Shown here piece after piece: positions 51,014-62,083 of a stretch of DNA of 64,000 bases; the stretch's first letter is position 1, and each line of letters opens with the position of its first letter. A program made the position numbers and the translations under genes. Below the pieces are notes generated by a model, which was not told the DNA's origin, made no database searches, and worked only from the letters and a program-made list of their open reading frames with translations. Origin of the DNA: Ctena decussata (taxonomy: Eukaryota; Mollusca; Bivalvia; Lucinida; Lucinidae); contig OZ022509.1 in assembly GCA_963989385.1 (NCBI GenBank), forward strand, positions 80,002,667-80,066,666. The letters run 5' to 3'.

Positions 51014-51261
51014 ATATAATATCCACGGGACTGAAGGCACAAAGAAAAACGACTTTATTGTGGATCAACATCTCAATAAAGTCACTTTACCCCATGATCA
51101 TTTTCGCCACCGGATAGCGTACATGTACATACTTGGTATATTGTAGTCAATATATTATCATAGCTGAATACATACACAGACATACACACAAACATATAAA
51201 CGCACATAATTAAAAACAAATTACGACGGCATGAGTACGAAGACAATGACACCACATCATC

Positions 51262-51298
51262 TCTCTTTTTTTTTTTTTTTTTCTTTCTTTTTTTTTTT
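51262..51298. repeat. Poly-T tract
   Basis: T-rich run with two C interruptions; overlapping lysine-rich frames are spurious. Confidence 0.95.
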
Positions 51299-51590
51299 AC
51301 TTGGTAAAAACAGCAGAAGAAAATAGCCTGAAAGTAATTTTGATCCGATCTGTTCATCCCTATTTCCGAAGGCTGACAGACGGACAGGCAAACAAACAGA
51401 CACACGATACAAAAACTCATGATCTTCAATTTCAAGAAGGGGGTAGGGTCGGACGATCGGCACTTTTAGAATTTGTATTGAAATCCTAGCAGTGCAAAAA
51501 AGTAGGCAGGTAGGCAATTTGGGGTCAAACGACACCAATGATTTTACATCTTTATAAAATAGGAAGTCATTCCTGAAGAAAGAAGAAATA

Positions 51591-51827
51591 TGAGCCGCGA
51601 CACGAGAAAACCAACAAAGTGGTTGTGCGCCCAGCGCAGACTCAGATCAGCCTGGGCATCCGCCCAGTCTGATCAGAGTCTTCGCTGTCCGCATGGAGGT
51701 AGCTTAGAACCTTAGCTACCCTTTAAGCCCTTAGCGAAGAGTCTGGTCGGGCTTGGCGGATACCCAGGCTGATCTGAGTCTGCGCTGGGCGCACAGCCTC
51801 TTTGTTGGTTTTCTCGCGTCGCGGCTC
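51591..51827. mobile_element. MITE family A, copy 6
   Basis: Ends TGAGCCGCGACACGAG / CTCGCGTCGCGGCTCA. Confidence 0.92.
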
Positions 51828-51848
51828 AAATGTAAATCTGCCGACAAT

Positions 51849-52737
51849 AACACTTAAGGTGGTGATAATCACTGATTTGGGACAAAGACAAAAATCTGCA
51901 TAAAATACTCAAAATAACACTGATCTTTCCAAAACTTAGCTGATGCCTTCTTTATGTTGTTTCTCATAATTTAGAATCCCAAAATGCAGCATTTGTTAAT
52001 GTTAAAAAGTGTTTTTATAAGGTAAGATCAAAGGGTAATTTTCTGCGAATAAATCTGAAAAAACAGTATCGTTATTGAAAATATATTTAGTGCTTAGAGT
52101 ACCTTGTTGCACAATGGAGAGCGTCCTAGCAATTATTTTTTCAAACTCTTTCACACATTATCAGGCTGAGCAGATGAAAAAAGATGCAGTCTGTGTCCAA
52201 ATTTTTTTTTCAAAACACACAGGTGAGACAGGTGAAACTATTTTAACAAGGTTGAACAATTTCATCTACACACCACTGATCATGTCAGTAATGTATTATT
52301 TATACTGTAGGTGTTAACATAGGTATGCTTGCCTACCCTATATTTAATAAATGCGTCCAGTGTACATTGACTTTGTATATGGTTGAACATTTGAGAAAAA
52401 GCTACCGTTTTCATTTGGTCTATATTACAATTTGAGAAAGAGTTGGAATAAATAATTGCTAGGACGCTCTTCATTATGCAATAATGCACCTTCAGCACTA
52501 CGTAAATTTTCAATAACGATATTATTTTTTCACATTTATTCGCAATAAATTACCCTTTGATCTTTCCTTATAAAAACACTTTTTTAAGCAGCGTGTATGT
52601 CTATTTTGTATTCTAAACTGTAATGAACAACAAAAATAAGAGGTCTGCTAACTTTCAGGAAGATACGTTACTTTTTTATGGTTTTATGCAGATTTTTACA
52701 TTCACAAAGAATCACCACCTTAAGACGGCACAAAATG
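51849..52737. mobile_element. ~890-bp foldback element with TTAA at both ends
   Basis: CTTAAGGTGGTGAT (51853) and ATCACCACCTTAAG (to 52735) bound arms of ~280 bp that pair imperfectly: GCAAAATCTGCAT-type ends, AAAGGGTAATTT, GAGCGTCCTAGCAATTATTT and complements. The frames inside are mirror products of the arms. TTAA borders would suit a piggyBac-type target, but the class is uncertain. Confidence 0.7.
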
Positions 52738-52911
52738 ATAAAGGATTTATGAAAAATGATTCGTGTATTGGCATGACACGACTGAAAACTTTCGTGACAA
52801 GTGTAAAATTTCCGAAATGACCTGAAATTTTTTTGACCGCTCACTCAGTAAGACTACATAGCCCTCAGTACGATATACTTCTATACTTCACCCGAAATCT
52901 GTAAGGTCGTA

Positions 52912-53040
52912 ACCCAGCAGGCACACGACGTCGAATGACGTCGTACTGACGTAGATGTCGTTTAAGATTACGTCGCATCGAAAGAACGTCGCATCGCTGT
53001 CAGTACGACGTCATTTTAATGCTGTGTGCGCGCTGGGTAG
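52912..53040. mobile_element. Palindromic element family F, variant with ACGTCG core
   Basis: Ends AACCCAGCAGGCACAC / GTGTGCGCGCTGGGTAGC as in other family F copies. The interior is GACGTCGTACTGACG-type palindromes instead of TTGAATCAA. Confidence 0.75.
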
Positions 53041-53339
53041 CTTTATAAACAGGTGTAAAGTATAAAAGTCACATTCTCTCCCATCTGCGTAAATACCCTG
53101 CGGAAAAAAACAACGTTGAAACAACTTTGTTTCCAAACTAATTGGAATCAACTTTGATACGACTTTGTTTCTACGTTGATGCTCATATGACAGAACATAA
53201 CGTAATTGTTTAATGCTGTTTAAAAATTGTGAAATATACTGAAAGGCAAATGAAAGTATACACTTTTTGGATGTATATATTTTACTCATTCCTCTCGGCT
53301 CAGGCATGAAATTTTGCATAAATTATTTTTACTCAAGGT

Positions 53340-55335
53340 ACATCAATGTAGTATAGTAAAATTACTGATTGAAACGCTTCGCAAGCGGCACTGAACGTAC
53401 GTGCCGGTTTCAAACTTTTTCCACGTGCAGCATACCGGATAATACGAGTTTGCTGTAAATCTGTATGTGAAATTTAGGTTGTTTTTCTTAACAAACCACA
53501 ACGTTTGCGTTTCATTTACACCATGACAAGGCTCTCCGTGGCAGACAGAAATCATACACGCAGAGGAAAATGAAGTCAAAGACAAAGAAAGTATACAGTT
53601 CATCGGCAATCAGTCGTGACTCAGCGTATTTTAGCAAGCCAGCTATGAAGCACATTAAGCGGTCAACGTGTAAAACCTGTTTCACATCAGCCTTACGGCA
53701 GCCGTACGGCCCTCTGCGATCACATTTCTGGCAAAAATCGCTGGGTTTCGTGCGGCAGCCGCAAGATCGTCGTACGAATTTTAGACGTCGCAACGTCGCA
53801 AACTAAATTCTCAACATGCACATTATTTCTGCGATTTTTTGGCAATCTGTGGACGCCGCTAAGCTGCCGCACGACAGTCTTGAGACAACCGCACGATTGA
53901 CTCACGATTTTGCAGGAGTTCGCAAGTTTGCAGGCGGGGCTGCTGTCAATCATTGCTTGCGTTTGTCTTGCGACGGTCGCAAGACAGTCGCACGAGCATC
54001 TTACGACAGCCGTGCGCCCTGACAGAATGCTATCCCAAGAATGTTGCGAATCGTAAGACAATCGCGCAAGTCGCACGGCAGCTGCATGACAGCCGCACGG
54101 CAGGCGCACGACAGTCGTACGATTTTTGCGTCACTTGCGTCTCCCTTAAAAGTAAATCGGTACTCACAGTCTTGACTCGAAAAAAGAAGCATGCCCCCAG
54201 GGTTTGCTCCACCAACGCCTCGCTCGCCCTCTTCTACCTTGCCGTGCTCGGATGAGCAGCACCAGGATGGCGGCGTGACGCTCTTCTTCATCACAGAGCC
54301 TCCTTCTTAGAAGGACAATACGCTGCTGTGGGATAGCCATAAGGATCCAATGTGGTGTAGACAATCGATGGTGAAACTATGAGGGTTGCGGGTGGTGCTC
54401 TTGCATTTTATTCGTCATTCGAGGCGAATTCGTACGATGAACGTACGGTCATCGTAAGACATTCGTGAGACAGCCTTGCGAATTCTTGTTCGTCGTACGG
54501 TGCCCGCAAGATTTTTGACAAATTCTTACGACCGTCTCACGGCAGTCTTGCGGCAGTCTTACGGCTGCTGCACGGCCATCTTGCGGCAGCCGTACGAAAT
54601 GTTGTTTATTTTTTCTATTTTGAAGCTGCAAAATCGTGCGACCCGTAAGACAGACGTACGAACATCGTACGGCTGCCTTACGATCTCTGAGACCACGGTG
54701 GACCCGCCCAGATACACTGCGAATTTGTCTGCGATCTGTCTGCGGCACCCATGGCCTCCGAAATCGTACGAACAGAAAATCGCACGGCTGATGTGAAACA
54801 GGCTTAACGACTTCATTCAGCACCAAAAGCATTATCGTGATGTGAATGAAACGCATACACTCTTGTTTGTTCAGAAAAAAACGACCGAAAATACGAATAC
54901 TGATTTTTCGACAAAATTGTATCGTTTAATATGATGCACGTGCAAAAAGGGCAAAATCAACATGTACATGTAGTGTCGCAAGTCAAGCGAGACATTCAAT
55001 AATCTTACAATACCACATTATTGAAAATTGAGGAAAGATACATCATGCAGAATTTTAGACCTGACCAGATAAGAAAAATACGGGCATTTAAAATGTATCA
55101 TTTCTTTTGCCTCTGCGTATATAAATCATGCTTGCCACAGGGAGCAATTTCATCTTTCAAAATCAACGCAAACGTTGTGGTTTATTTAGAAATACACCCA
55201 AAATTTCAAATGCAGATTAACAGCAAAATATGTTGTCCATTTTGCTGCACGTGGGATACATGCAAAACCGGCATTACATTAAGGGCCGCTAGTCAAGCGT
55301 TTCAAACAGTAATTTTACTATATCACTTTTATAAT
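53340..55335. repeat. Large inverted repeat enclosing another element
   Basis: Left arm 53340-53610 and right arm ~55020-55335 pair imperfectly over most of their length (ATTGAAACGCTTCGCAAGCG versus CCGCTAGTCAAGCGTTTCAA; ACCACAACGTTTGCGTTTCA versus its counterpart at 55168). Between them lies the element at 53676-54803. Confidence 0.75.
53676..54803. mobile_element. CGTACG-rich inverted-repeat element (~1.1 kb)
   Basis: Terminal inverted repeats CCTGTTTCACATCAGCC (53677) and GGCTGATGTGAAACAGGC. The interior holds dozens of degenerate GTACGGC, CGTAAGAC and GCCGCACGACAG motifs in both orientations. These produce spurious Arg/Gly/Cys-rich frames up to 135 codons. A non-repetitive centre (54150-54400) has no recognisable transposase. 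Probably a non-autonomous DNA transposon. Confidence 0.7.
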
Positions 55336-55379
55336 TGAATATTTACATTATCATTGCAAAACTCTCTGTAAACCCAATA

Positions 55380-55868
55380 AGTGATGCGGGAGTCAATATC
55401 GTTTACAAGTCAATAATTACATTGTGTCACGCGCTTTAGAGTGACAGCTCATCTCACTAAGTAGCACGTGAAATCTACAACATGCTGTGTACTTGAATGG
55501 CTAGTAAACATTGACTGACAGCTCGCTACGCCTACTTCCACGTGAAATATACATCAGGAGGTGGAATTTACTGGTAGGCAGTGTCAATGCGGCTGTTCCA
55601 AACTATTGTAAAATTCAGCCGGTATTGTTTTTAAAACGATTTTTATATATGTATTTCTTACTTTTTTTATCTTTTTATTGATCAAAAACATTGTTTAATA
55701 ATATAAATATAAGGAATAAACGTTATTTTTTAAACGTTTACTGAAGTATAAACTACATCGGGTCACGAGCAAAGTTTACGTAAACCCCTTCGGGGTTCAC
55801 TTACTTTGCTCGTGACCCGATGTAGTTTATACTTCAGTAAACGTTTAAAAAATAACATTCATTCCTTA
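55380..55868. repeat. Palindrome family E, copy 2, with shared flank
   Basis: Perfect-looking arms ACGTTTACTGAAGTATAAAC ... GTTTATACTTCAGTAAACGT (55735-55850); centre GGGGTTTACG...ACCCCTTCGGGGTTCAC. Flank TCAATAATTACATTGTGTCA matches the flank of copy 1. Confidence 0.85.
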
Positions 55869-55881
55869 ATTAACACCGAGT

Positions 55882-56149
55882 TTTTTGGATTTATTGCTTA
55901 ACGTCCACGGTAAACAACTATGGTCATGTCGGGACGGTCAGTTAACCTAACCACACTATTCCTGGGCAGGCTTAGACCTCCTAAGCGGTTAACCAGTACT
56001 AAGTGCACATACTTTCTCCAGTAACTGACAACTGCCCTTCTTGAATCAGCGGAAGGAGAAACGGAAGTATGTGGCCAAACCGGGTATCGAACCCAGGACC
56101 TCTGACTTATGAGTCAGGTGCCCTACCGATTGCGCTACGCGGCCCGGCG
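55882..56149 (-). mobile_element. tRNA-derived SINE family S1, copy 2
   Basis: Reverse orientation. 13-bp target duplication ATTAACACCGAGT / ATTAACACTGAGT (55869-55881, 56150-56162, one mismatch). Head TAGCGCAATCGGTAGGGCAC, CTGACTCATAAGTCAG and GGGTTCGATACCCGG suggests a tRNA-Met-like ancestor. Same body as copy 1. Confidence 0.9.
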
Positions 56150-56162
56150 ATTAACACTGAGT

Positions 56163-57524
56163 AAAAATAAATCGTGCAGAATTTCAGACCCGAGGTGTAA
56201 AAAAATGTGTATACTTTCTTTTGCCTCTGAGTATATGAGATAAAATCCCAAAATAAAGTAAATCTGATGTTGCTTATCAGTTGAACATTAACTTTCGTCT
56301 ACACGACCGTTAACGCCCTCGGACAACGGCGCCAGCGTAAGCATAGAGATCCAAATAAAACGAGGAAACTCAAGAAAAGAGAGGAAATGGGACTTTGCTT
56401 TCAGGCAGACAACAGAAAGTTTGACAAGATGCATTGATCAGTAGCTACTAACGTCAACACAACGTTGCAAAGATCCCTAACACAATAGTCACTGATAAAT
56501 CTAATAAAGTACATGTAAAATCAAATCAAAACAGTATAAACTTACTTCCGGTTAATTCCAACGGGTCATCTAAAATCACCTCTTAAACTATTTTCTTTAT
56601 ACACTGTTTCTAATGAAAAGATATAAATTTTGAGTTTTAAAATTGCGTGTTGAATACAACAAAATTAGTAAAATATTAAGGGTAGTACTTTAGCTTAAAA
56701 GCGAAATGAATAAAGTCGATGTTAAATAAAGAATTGATTTATAAAGGGTAACACATGTTTGCTGACTTATTCATAGATGATGGCTTTTGAAAGTCAGTGA
56801 AGTACAACATAACACTCTACCCGAAATTATCATATGCATATAAAATATTAAAATATAATAAAACATGGGACAGGACAGTGTAGACCCAGACCAGACTGCT
56901 CCTAATAGAGCAGTCTGATCAGTGTCTACACTGCTGCTTTCCATTCTGACACCAATTTACGATATTTAATTAATATTTAACCAAATTTGGTTGAAGTTAA
57001 GATACTACAAATAATAATTTAAGGTGTCCGATGTTTAGGATAAGGGCAACTGCGACTTATTTGGGTAAAACTATACTCGAGAGAAAAAGAAACGCATCCC
57101 TTATTCAATAGAAAATACATGGGATACTATTTATAGGTATAGATAATTGGTCTACTAGTTGGCCAGGAAAAGTATTTATTCAATTTTTTTTTCTTATTAT
57201 TTTAAAGATATTTTCTTTTCTTTTATCATTTTCCCAGCAAGCAAATAAATAAATAAATAATAACAAGAAAAAAGGAAAATACATTGAATAGAAAATATTT
57301 ATTTATTTTGTCTGCTTACTTCAAAACCAGACAATATGTAGAGAAATCATACAACATTGTTCCAGTGAGCACAGACTGTTATCTTCGTTCAAAATCTACA
57401 GAGAGCATGGTTGGAACCACACGTGTAGCTATAGTGAAAAAGGTACAGTTTGGCATGATTGCGTAAACTGCTTGCGCTTCTACACTAGATGATCAGTATA
57501 TGGTGAGCAAAATACACAATAAAC
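56163..57524. other. Intergenic; one small palindrome
   Basis: CAGTGTAGACCCAGACCAGA ... CTGATCAGTGTCTACACTG (56873-56935) is a family B inner palindrome. 57241-57264 is a short AAAT run. No gene evidence. Confidence 0.5.
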
Positions 57525-58160
57525 AAACTTCAAACCTAGGTTTGAGCTTCTAACCAATATAGGTTTCAAATCTTTAAACCTAGACTTTAACTTTGCCAAA
57601 CCAAGGAATTGAAAAAAATGCATGTACTTCCTAAACTTAGTTTTGAAACCAAGGTTAATGTTTAATTTTTTAAACCTAGGTTGAAGTTTAGTTTTCAAAC
57701 CTAGGTTGAGGTTTAATTTTTTAAACCTAGGTTGAAGTTGAGTTCTTAGAAACCTAGGTTGGAGTTCAAGTTTTTAAACCTAGGTTGAAGTGTAAGTTTT
57801 TATTTGTCTGTCTCGTTTCTCGAGGCCCAGGGGCTGAGGTGGATCGGTAGGGGAGCCTGCGCTTGAGAGTAAATGCACACGCGCCTCTTACCTGATATCT
57901 GCAAATACTCTGTCTCGCGGAATGCGTCAGTAAGTGTGGCTCGGAGAGGGCTGCTTGTTGATTGCCGAGACATGTCCATCAGCTTTTCTTTCAAACTTTT
58001 GTGCTTTAACGACACTGAAGAAGTTTATTTCAGACGCGCGTTTGTCGCACTAAATTCGGTATAGTTATATTTAAATTTTTAAACCTAGGTTGAAGTGTAT
58101 GTTTTTAAAACTAAGTTGATATTTAAAGTTTTTAATCCTAGGTTGAATTGAGGCTTTTAA
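57525..58160. repeat. AACCTAGGTT minisatellite, interrupted
   Basis: Degenerate ~26-32-bp units around AAACCTAGGTTGAAGT at 57525-57795 and again at 58066-58160. A 270-bp segment with a candidate exon lies between. Confidence 0.85.
57892..58015 (-). CDS. Candidate first coding exon of an unrecognised gene
   Basis: An ATG at 58015 opens 41 codons that run into a GTAAGA donor (57891-57886), in a GC-richer island between minisatellite blocks. The peptide is hydrophilic and helical-looking (SLKEKLMDMSRQSTSSP, RATLTDAFRETEYLQIS). No following exon was found on the minus strand down to 47 kb, so the gene, if real, has short or distant exons. It could also be a captured or dead exon. Function unknown. 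Confidence 0.38.
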
Positions 58161-58164
58161 ACAT

Positions 58165-58330
58165 ATGTGGTTTACTTGCCAGGGAAGCCACTTTACTATT
58201 TTTGCCTCCCTTTTCAGTAGGGTCAACTCGTAAAGGAAAGAATTTGCTCCTCTAGGAGCAAATTCTTTCCTTAAAGAGTAGACCCCAAGTCAAAGAGCTA
58301 CTTCAACCAGATAATTCATGTTAGTTAATA
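58165..58330. mobile_element. MITE family C, copy 5
   Basis: Centre AAAGGAAAGAATTTGCTCCT / AGGAGCAAATTCTTTCCTTA; outer ends eroded. Confidence 0.85.
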
Positions 58331-58481
58331 TCATATATTTTTTCGGAAAAGAGACAGGGGCGTTTATTAGATCAGGGGCGTTTATAACGATTAATACGGT
58401 ATTTTCATTTCTGACACTCCAATGTCTAAAATTTGAGTTACTGATGAAGTCTTATTGACCTGAGACTAGCTTGTCCATAGA

Positions 58482-58690
58482 GGTGACATGGTCAAGCGGC
58501 TAAAAGTCCTTGGTTATGGTGCAGAAGCTTGTGGGGTTCAATCCCCAATGGGCCATCCAGGGACAGAAGACCTCGGGTAAATGGGTATAGTTGGCCACTA
58601 ACAACTACTCCCACTATGGCCTCAAAGCTATGGGGGAAATTTAGTAATTTTTCTAGCTGGTCAGGCCCATAACATGAACTCATCTGTCTT
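58482..58690 (+). mobile_element. tRNA-Ser/Leu-like SINE
   Basis: ACATGGTCAAGCGGCTAAAA (A-box of class II tRNA type), an extended variable region, then GGGGTTCAATCCCC (B-box). A body with GGGTAAATGGGTATAGTTGG follows. Acceptor ends do not pair convincingly. Confidence 0.6.
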
Positions 58691-58770
58691 TATTATTATT
58701 ATTTATTTCATTTTTTTTTTTAATTTTCGTTCTCGTGTGTGTACTCATAACTCCCTTTGGGCATTCCTCT

Positions 58771-58860
58771 CCGAGCAGGCACACGTTGAATCAACATTGA
58801 AACAAGGTTGATTCATGTCGCTTTCAATGTTGAAACAACGTTGTGGGCCCAATGGGCTAT
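58771..58860. mobile_element. Palindromic element family F
   Basis: GAGCAGGCACACGTTGAATC ... GTTGTGGGCCCAATGGGCT. Confidence 0.65.
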
Positions 58861-59267
58861 CTTCAGTATAGCTGATGGCGGCAGTGAATTACCTCCCAGT
58901 TAATCATAGTGTAGAATATATTTTCTGGTTCAAACATTGGGCTTATCCCAAAATTAGAGTCAATTACTGGTTCGAATTGAAAAAAAGCTGCACCTGTTTT
59001 TTTTTTGTTTGTTTGTTTTTTGTTTGTTGATTTTTTTTTCTTCTTCTTCTTTGCCTCTTCTGGTCCTCGACTGGTTCCACATTTTCAGTGTCTACAACGT
59101 GACTGAATTTACAGCCTTTCCTTAATAATAAGCTCTGTTTTATTGTCACCCAACTTAGGCCAAGATGAACCATAGAAACTTTCCTTCTTTGGCGGGTGTA
59201 TGCATGCAGTTAAGTGCCCCTCTGTCACAAAATCTTGTGTCCACATATTCTCCATCATCTTCCATCC

Positions 59268-59362
59268 CAGCATGCACACAATGTTGAATCAACATTAAAT
59301 CAACATTGATTCACCATCATGACGTTGAATCAATGTTGATTCAACATTGTGTGCCTAATGGG
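59268..59362. mobile_element. Palindromic element family F, near-perfect copy
   Basis: CCAGCATGCACACAATGTTG ... CAACATTGTGTGCCTAATGG; centre ATCATGACGTTGAAT. Confidence 0.8.
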
Positions 59363-59412
59363 ATCCGATGGATTTGAAATCTTGTACATTATAATTCTAC
59401 AAAGACAAGAAT

Positions 59413-59925
59413 ACAAGAGCAAGTTAACAGGGGCTCACGTACACCCCGGCCAGTGCCACCGCCTAAGGACGCTAAACTTTGAATGCTATTGAGATCTTAC
59501 ACACTTCAACACAAAACTATGGCACGAAAAAGTCAAAGTCTGTGACCTTGACCTCTAGGTCACAAGCATGCATGGGAACGGTACAGAGTAAAGCTTTGGA
59601 CCAATATCAATCATCTTGTTGAATATAAACCTAAGCCAACAAAGGGCTTGAATAATACGAAGATCTTAAAAAATTTAACGCAAAACTTTAAAATGAAAAG
59701 TTAAGTATGTGACCTTGACCTCTAGGTCACAGGCATGTGTGGGGATGGTACAGAATAACATTTTAGGCCAACATCCATCATCATGTTAAATATAAACCAA
59801 ACCCAACAAAGGGGTTAAATAATAAGAGATTCAAAAACTTTAACGCAAAACTTAAACGCAAATGTCAACTTGCGGGCAGAAGGAAGCTATATACTTCGTA
59901 TACCGGGGCTATAATTAACATATGC
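59413..59925 (+). mobile_element. Short Helentron-like element H6
   Basis: 5' end ACAAGAGC. Two ~168-bp units each hold TGACCTTGACCTCTAGGTCA (59544, 59712). The 3' end has a TATACTTCGTATA hairpin. Subterminal pairing is limited to CCCCGG/CCGGGG, so the class call is weaker than for H1-H5. Confidence 0.5.
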
Positions 59926-60104
59926 ATGTGGACTGGGATTTTTTTTATCAGCCTGCTCAGAATATGTAAATACAGGCTTAAGGCCCTTGCTAACTTCGAC
60001 TTAGCATATAACTGATGCCACATTTTCTATTAGATTTCTATTTAATTAGGCATTTGATTCTACCTCCATGTTTACACAAGGCCCCATTTCTAATGGCAGG
60101 TTAT

Positions 60105-60270
60105 GATGAATGGAGATACTGTCAGGGGATGCAGATCTACCATTTTCTTCTTTGCCTCCCTTCAATGGAGATCAACTCTTGAAGGTAAGAATTTGCTCCT
60201 CTAGGAGCAAATTCTTACCTCAAGAATTGACCCCATATTAGAAGTGATTCTTTCCTCGGGGAAGCAAACA
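60105..60270. mobile_element. MITE family C, copy 6
   Basis: Centre GAAGGTAAGAATTTGCTCCT / AGGAGCAAATTCTTACCTC: an AAG to TAA change appears in both arms. Confidence 0.85.
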
Positions 60271-60280
60271 TTTATAATAA

Positions 60281-60519
60281 TGAGCTGCGACACGAGAAAA
60301 CCAACAATGTGGTTGTGCGCCCAGCGCTGACTCAGATCAGCCTGGGCATCCGCCCATTCTGATCAGAGTCTTCGCTGTCCGCATGGAGGAGGCTCAGTCC
60401 CTTAGCTACCCTTTAAGCACTTAACCAAGTGTCTGACCAGACTGGGTGGATGCCCAGGTTGATCTGAGTCTGCGCTGGGCGCACAACCACATTGTTGGTT
60501 TTCTCACGTCGCGGCTCAT
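60281..60519. mobile_element. MITE family A, copy 7
   Basis: Ends TGAGCTGCGACACGAG / CTCACGTCGCGGCTCA. The LINE remnant begins just to its right. Confidence 0.92.
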
Positions 60520-61513
60520 ATATAGTACAGACATAGAGAGATACAGTATAGACATAGAGAAATACGTAGACCACAATGATGTAAAAAAATTAACAGACAC
60601 TGAGTCAGCTAGTTTAGAAGGCTTATGAAATCTTAATGAAATATCAAACACATTGTTTAACATGAAAAACGATAGAGGTCTAGGGTTTAGTGGCTATTCT
60701 GCAGACTTTTTTAAAACATTTTGGAGACAATTGGGGCACTTTGTACTTAGATCCATTCATTATGGCTTTATAAAAGGGGAAATGTCAGTAACTCAACGTC
60801 AAGGCATTTTAACATGTCTTCCAAAAGAGGATAGAGCAAAACAGGTTTTAAAAAATTGGCGACCCCTTGGGCTTTTAGATACAGTATATAAGATAGCATC
60901 AGACACAATAGCTAACAGACTAAAGTCAGTGCTGGATAATATAATTTCGAAAGACCAAACAGGCTTTTTAAAAAGAAGATGTATTGGAGAAAACACCAGA
61001 TTGGTATATGATCTATTAAAATATACTTATTAAAACGATATACCAGGTTTTCTATTACTGATAGACTTTGAAAAAGCTTTTGATTCTCTGCCACGGGCCT
61101 TTATCCATAAAGCGCTTAAATTCTTAAACTTTGGAGAATCAGTAAGAAGATGGATAGAGTTTTTTACACAGGTTTTAACATCAGTAGTTATACAGTGTGG
61201 CCATTTATCATCTTTCTTTCAAATAAGTCGTGGTTGTCGTCAAGGGGATCCCCTTTCTCCATACATCTTTATAATTTGTGCAGAATTTTTGACAAATAAA
61301 ATAAGGAATAATAAAGCAATTAAAGGTATTATTATAGATGTTGTGGAATGTAAAATATCACAGTTTGCGGATGACACCACGGTATTTCTGGATGGTTCAG
61401 ATGAATCACTAAATCAAACATTAGAAGAATTAGACAGTTTTGCAAAAATATCAGGCCTGAAAATTAATTTTGAGAAAACTCAGTTAGTTTGGATTGGCAG
61501 AAAAAGTTTGATA

Positions 61514-61762
61514 GTTTAGTTTAATCGTATTTTATTGCAATAATCGTAAGCAATGGGGTTGGGCCACAAGTTCTCACAACATTAGTTACGGCCCTTCCCC
61601 TACAGTATAACAACAAATACTCAAACATCACATGGTACCAGATAACTAAGCTGGCAAGAATCCCCTTCACCAAAACATACATATCAAAACTAAATAATCT
61701 TCCTTGCCAATCATGCCACCATGATTTCCCCACACACAGGGACTGTTTGATACTTTGTTTGT
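61514..61762 (-). mobile_element. Retroposon inserted in the LINE, 11-bp target duplication
   Basis: AAAGTTTGATA flanks it (61503-61513 and 61763-61773); removing it rejoins the LINE frame. On the minus strand it ends GAACTTGTGGCCCAACCCCA, TGCAATAAAATACG, an AATAAA-bearing 3' tail. It has no diagnostic pol III box; a 5'-truncated LINE or a SINE. Confidence 0.78.
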
Positions 61763-62004
61763 AAAGTTTGATACTACTTCCATTAAAACAAAATGGAAAC
61801 TAGCATGGGTAAATAAACGTTTACGCTCCTAGGCATCAATGTCAGTACCGATCTGACAAATATGATAAAAGATAACTATGCAGTAAAAATTAAAAACTTA
61901 GAAAATATGGTAAAACAGTAGGAAAAACGGAATATGACCTCTATAATTAAGATAACATTAATAAAGATGCTTATGATACCAACATTTAACTAATTAATTA
62001 ACCG

Positions 62005-62083
62005 TAAATAATGTTGATAGAACTTGTGGTCCAATCCAATTGCTTGTAATTTTGTTGCAATAAAATATGTTTTAACTATTTAA
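62005..62083 (+). mobile_element. Short retroposon tail, same family, opposite orientation
   Basis: GAACTTGTGGTCCAATCCAA then TTGCAATAAAATATG repeats the 3' tail of the 61514-61762 insert on the plus strand. TTAACTA-like repeats flank it. Interrupts the LINE again. Confidence 0.65.

Noticed and set aside
53512..54856. Several overlapping open frames of 66-135 codons rich in Arg, Cys and Gly
   Set aside because: They lie on both strands within the CGTACG-rich element and follow its repeat motifs; no domain.
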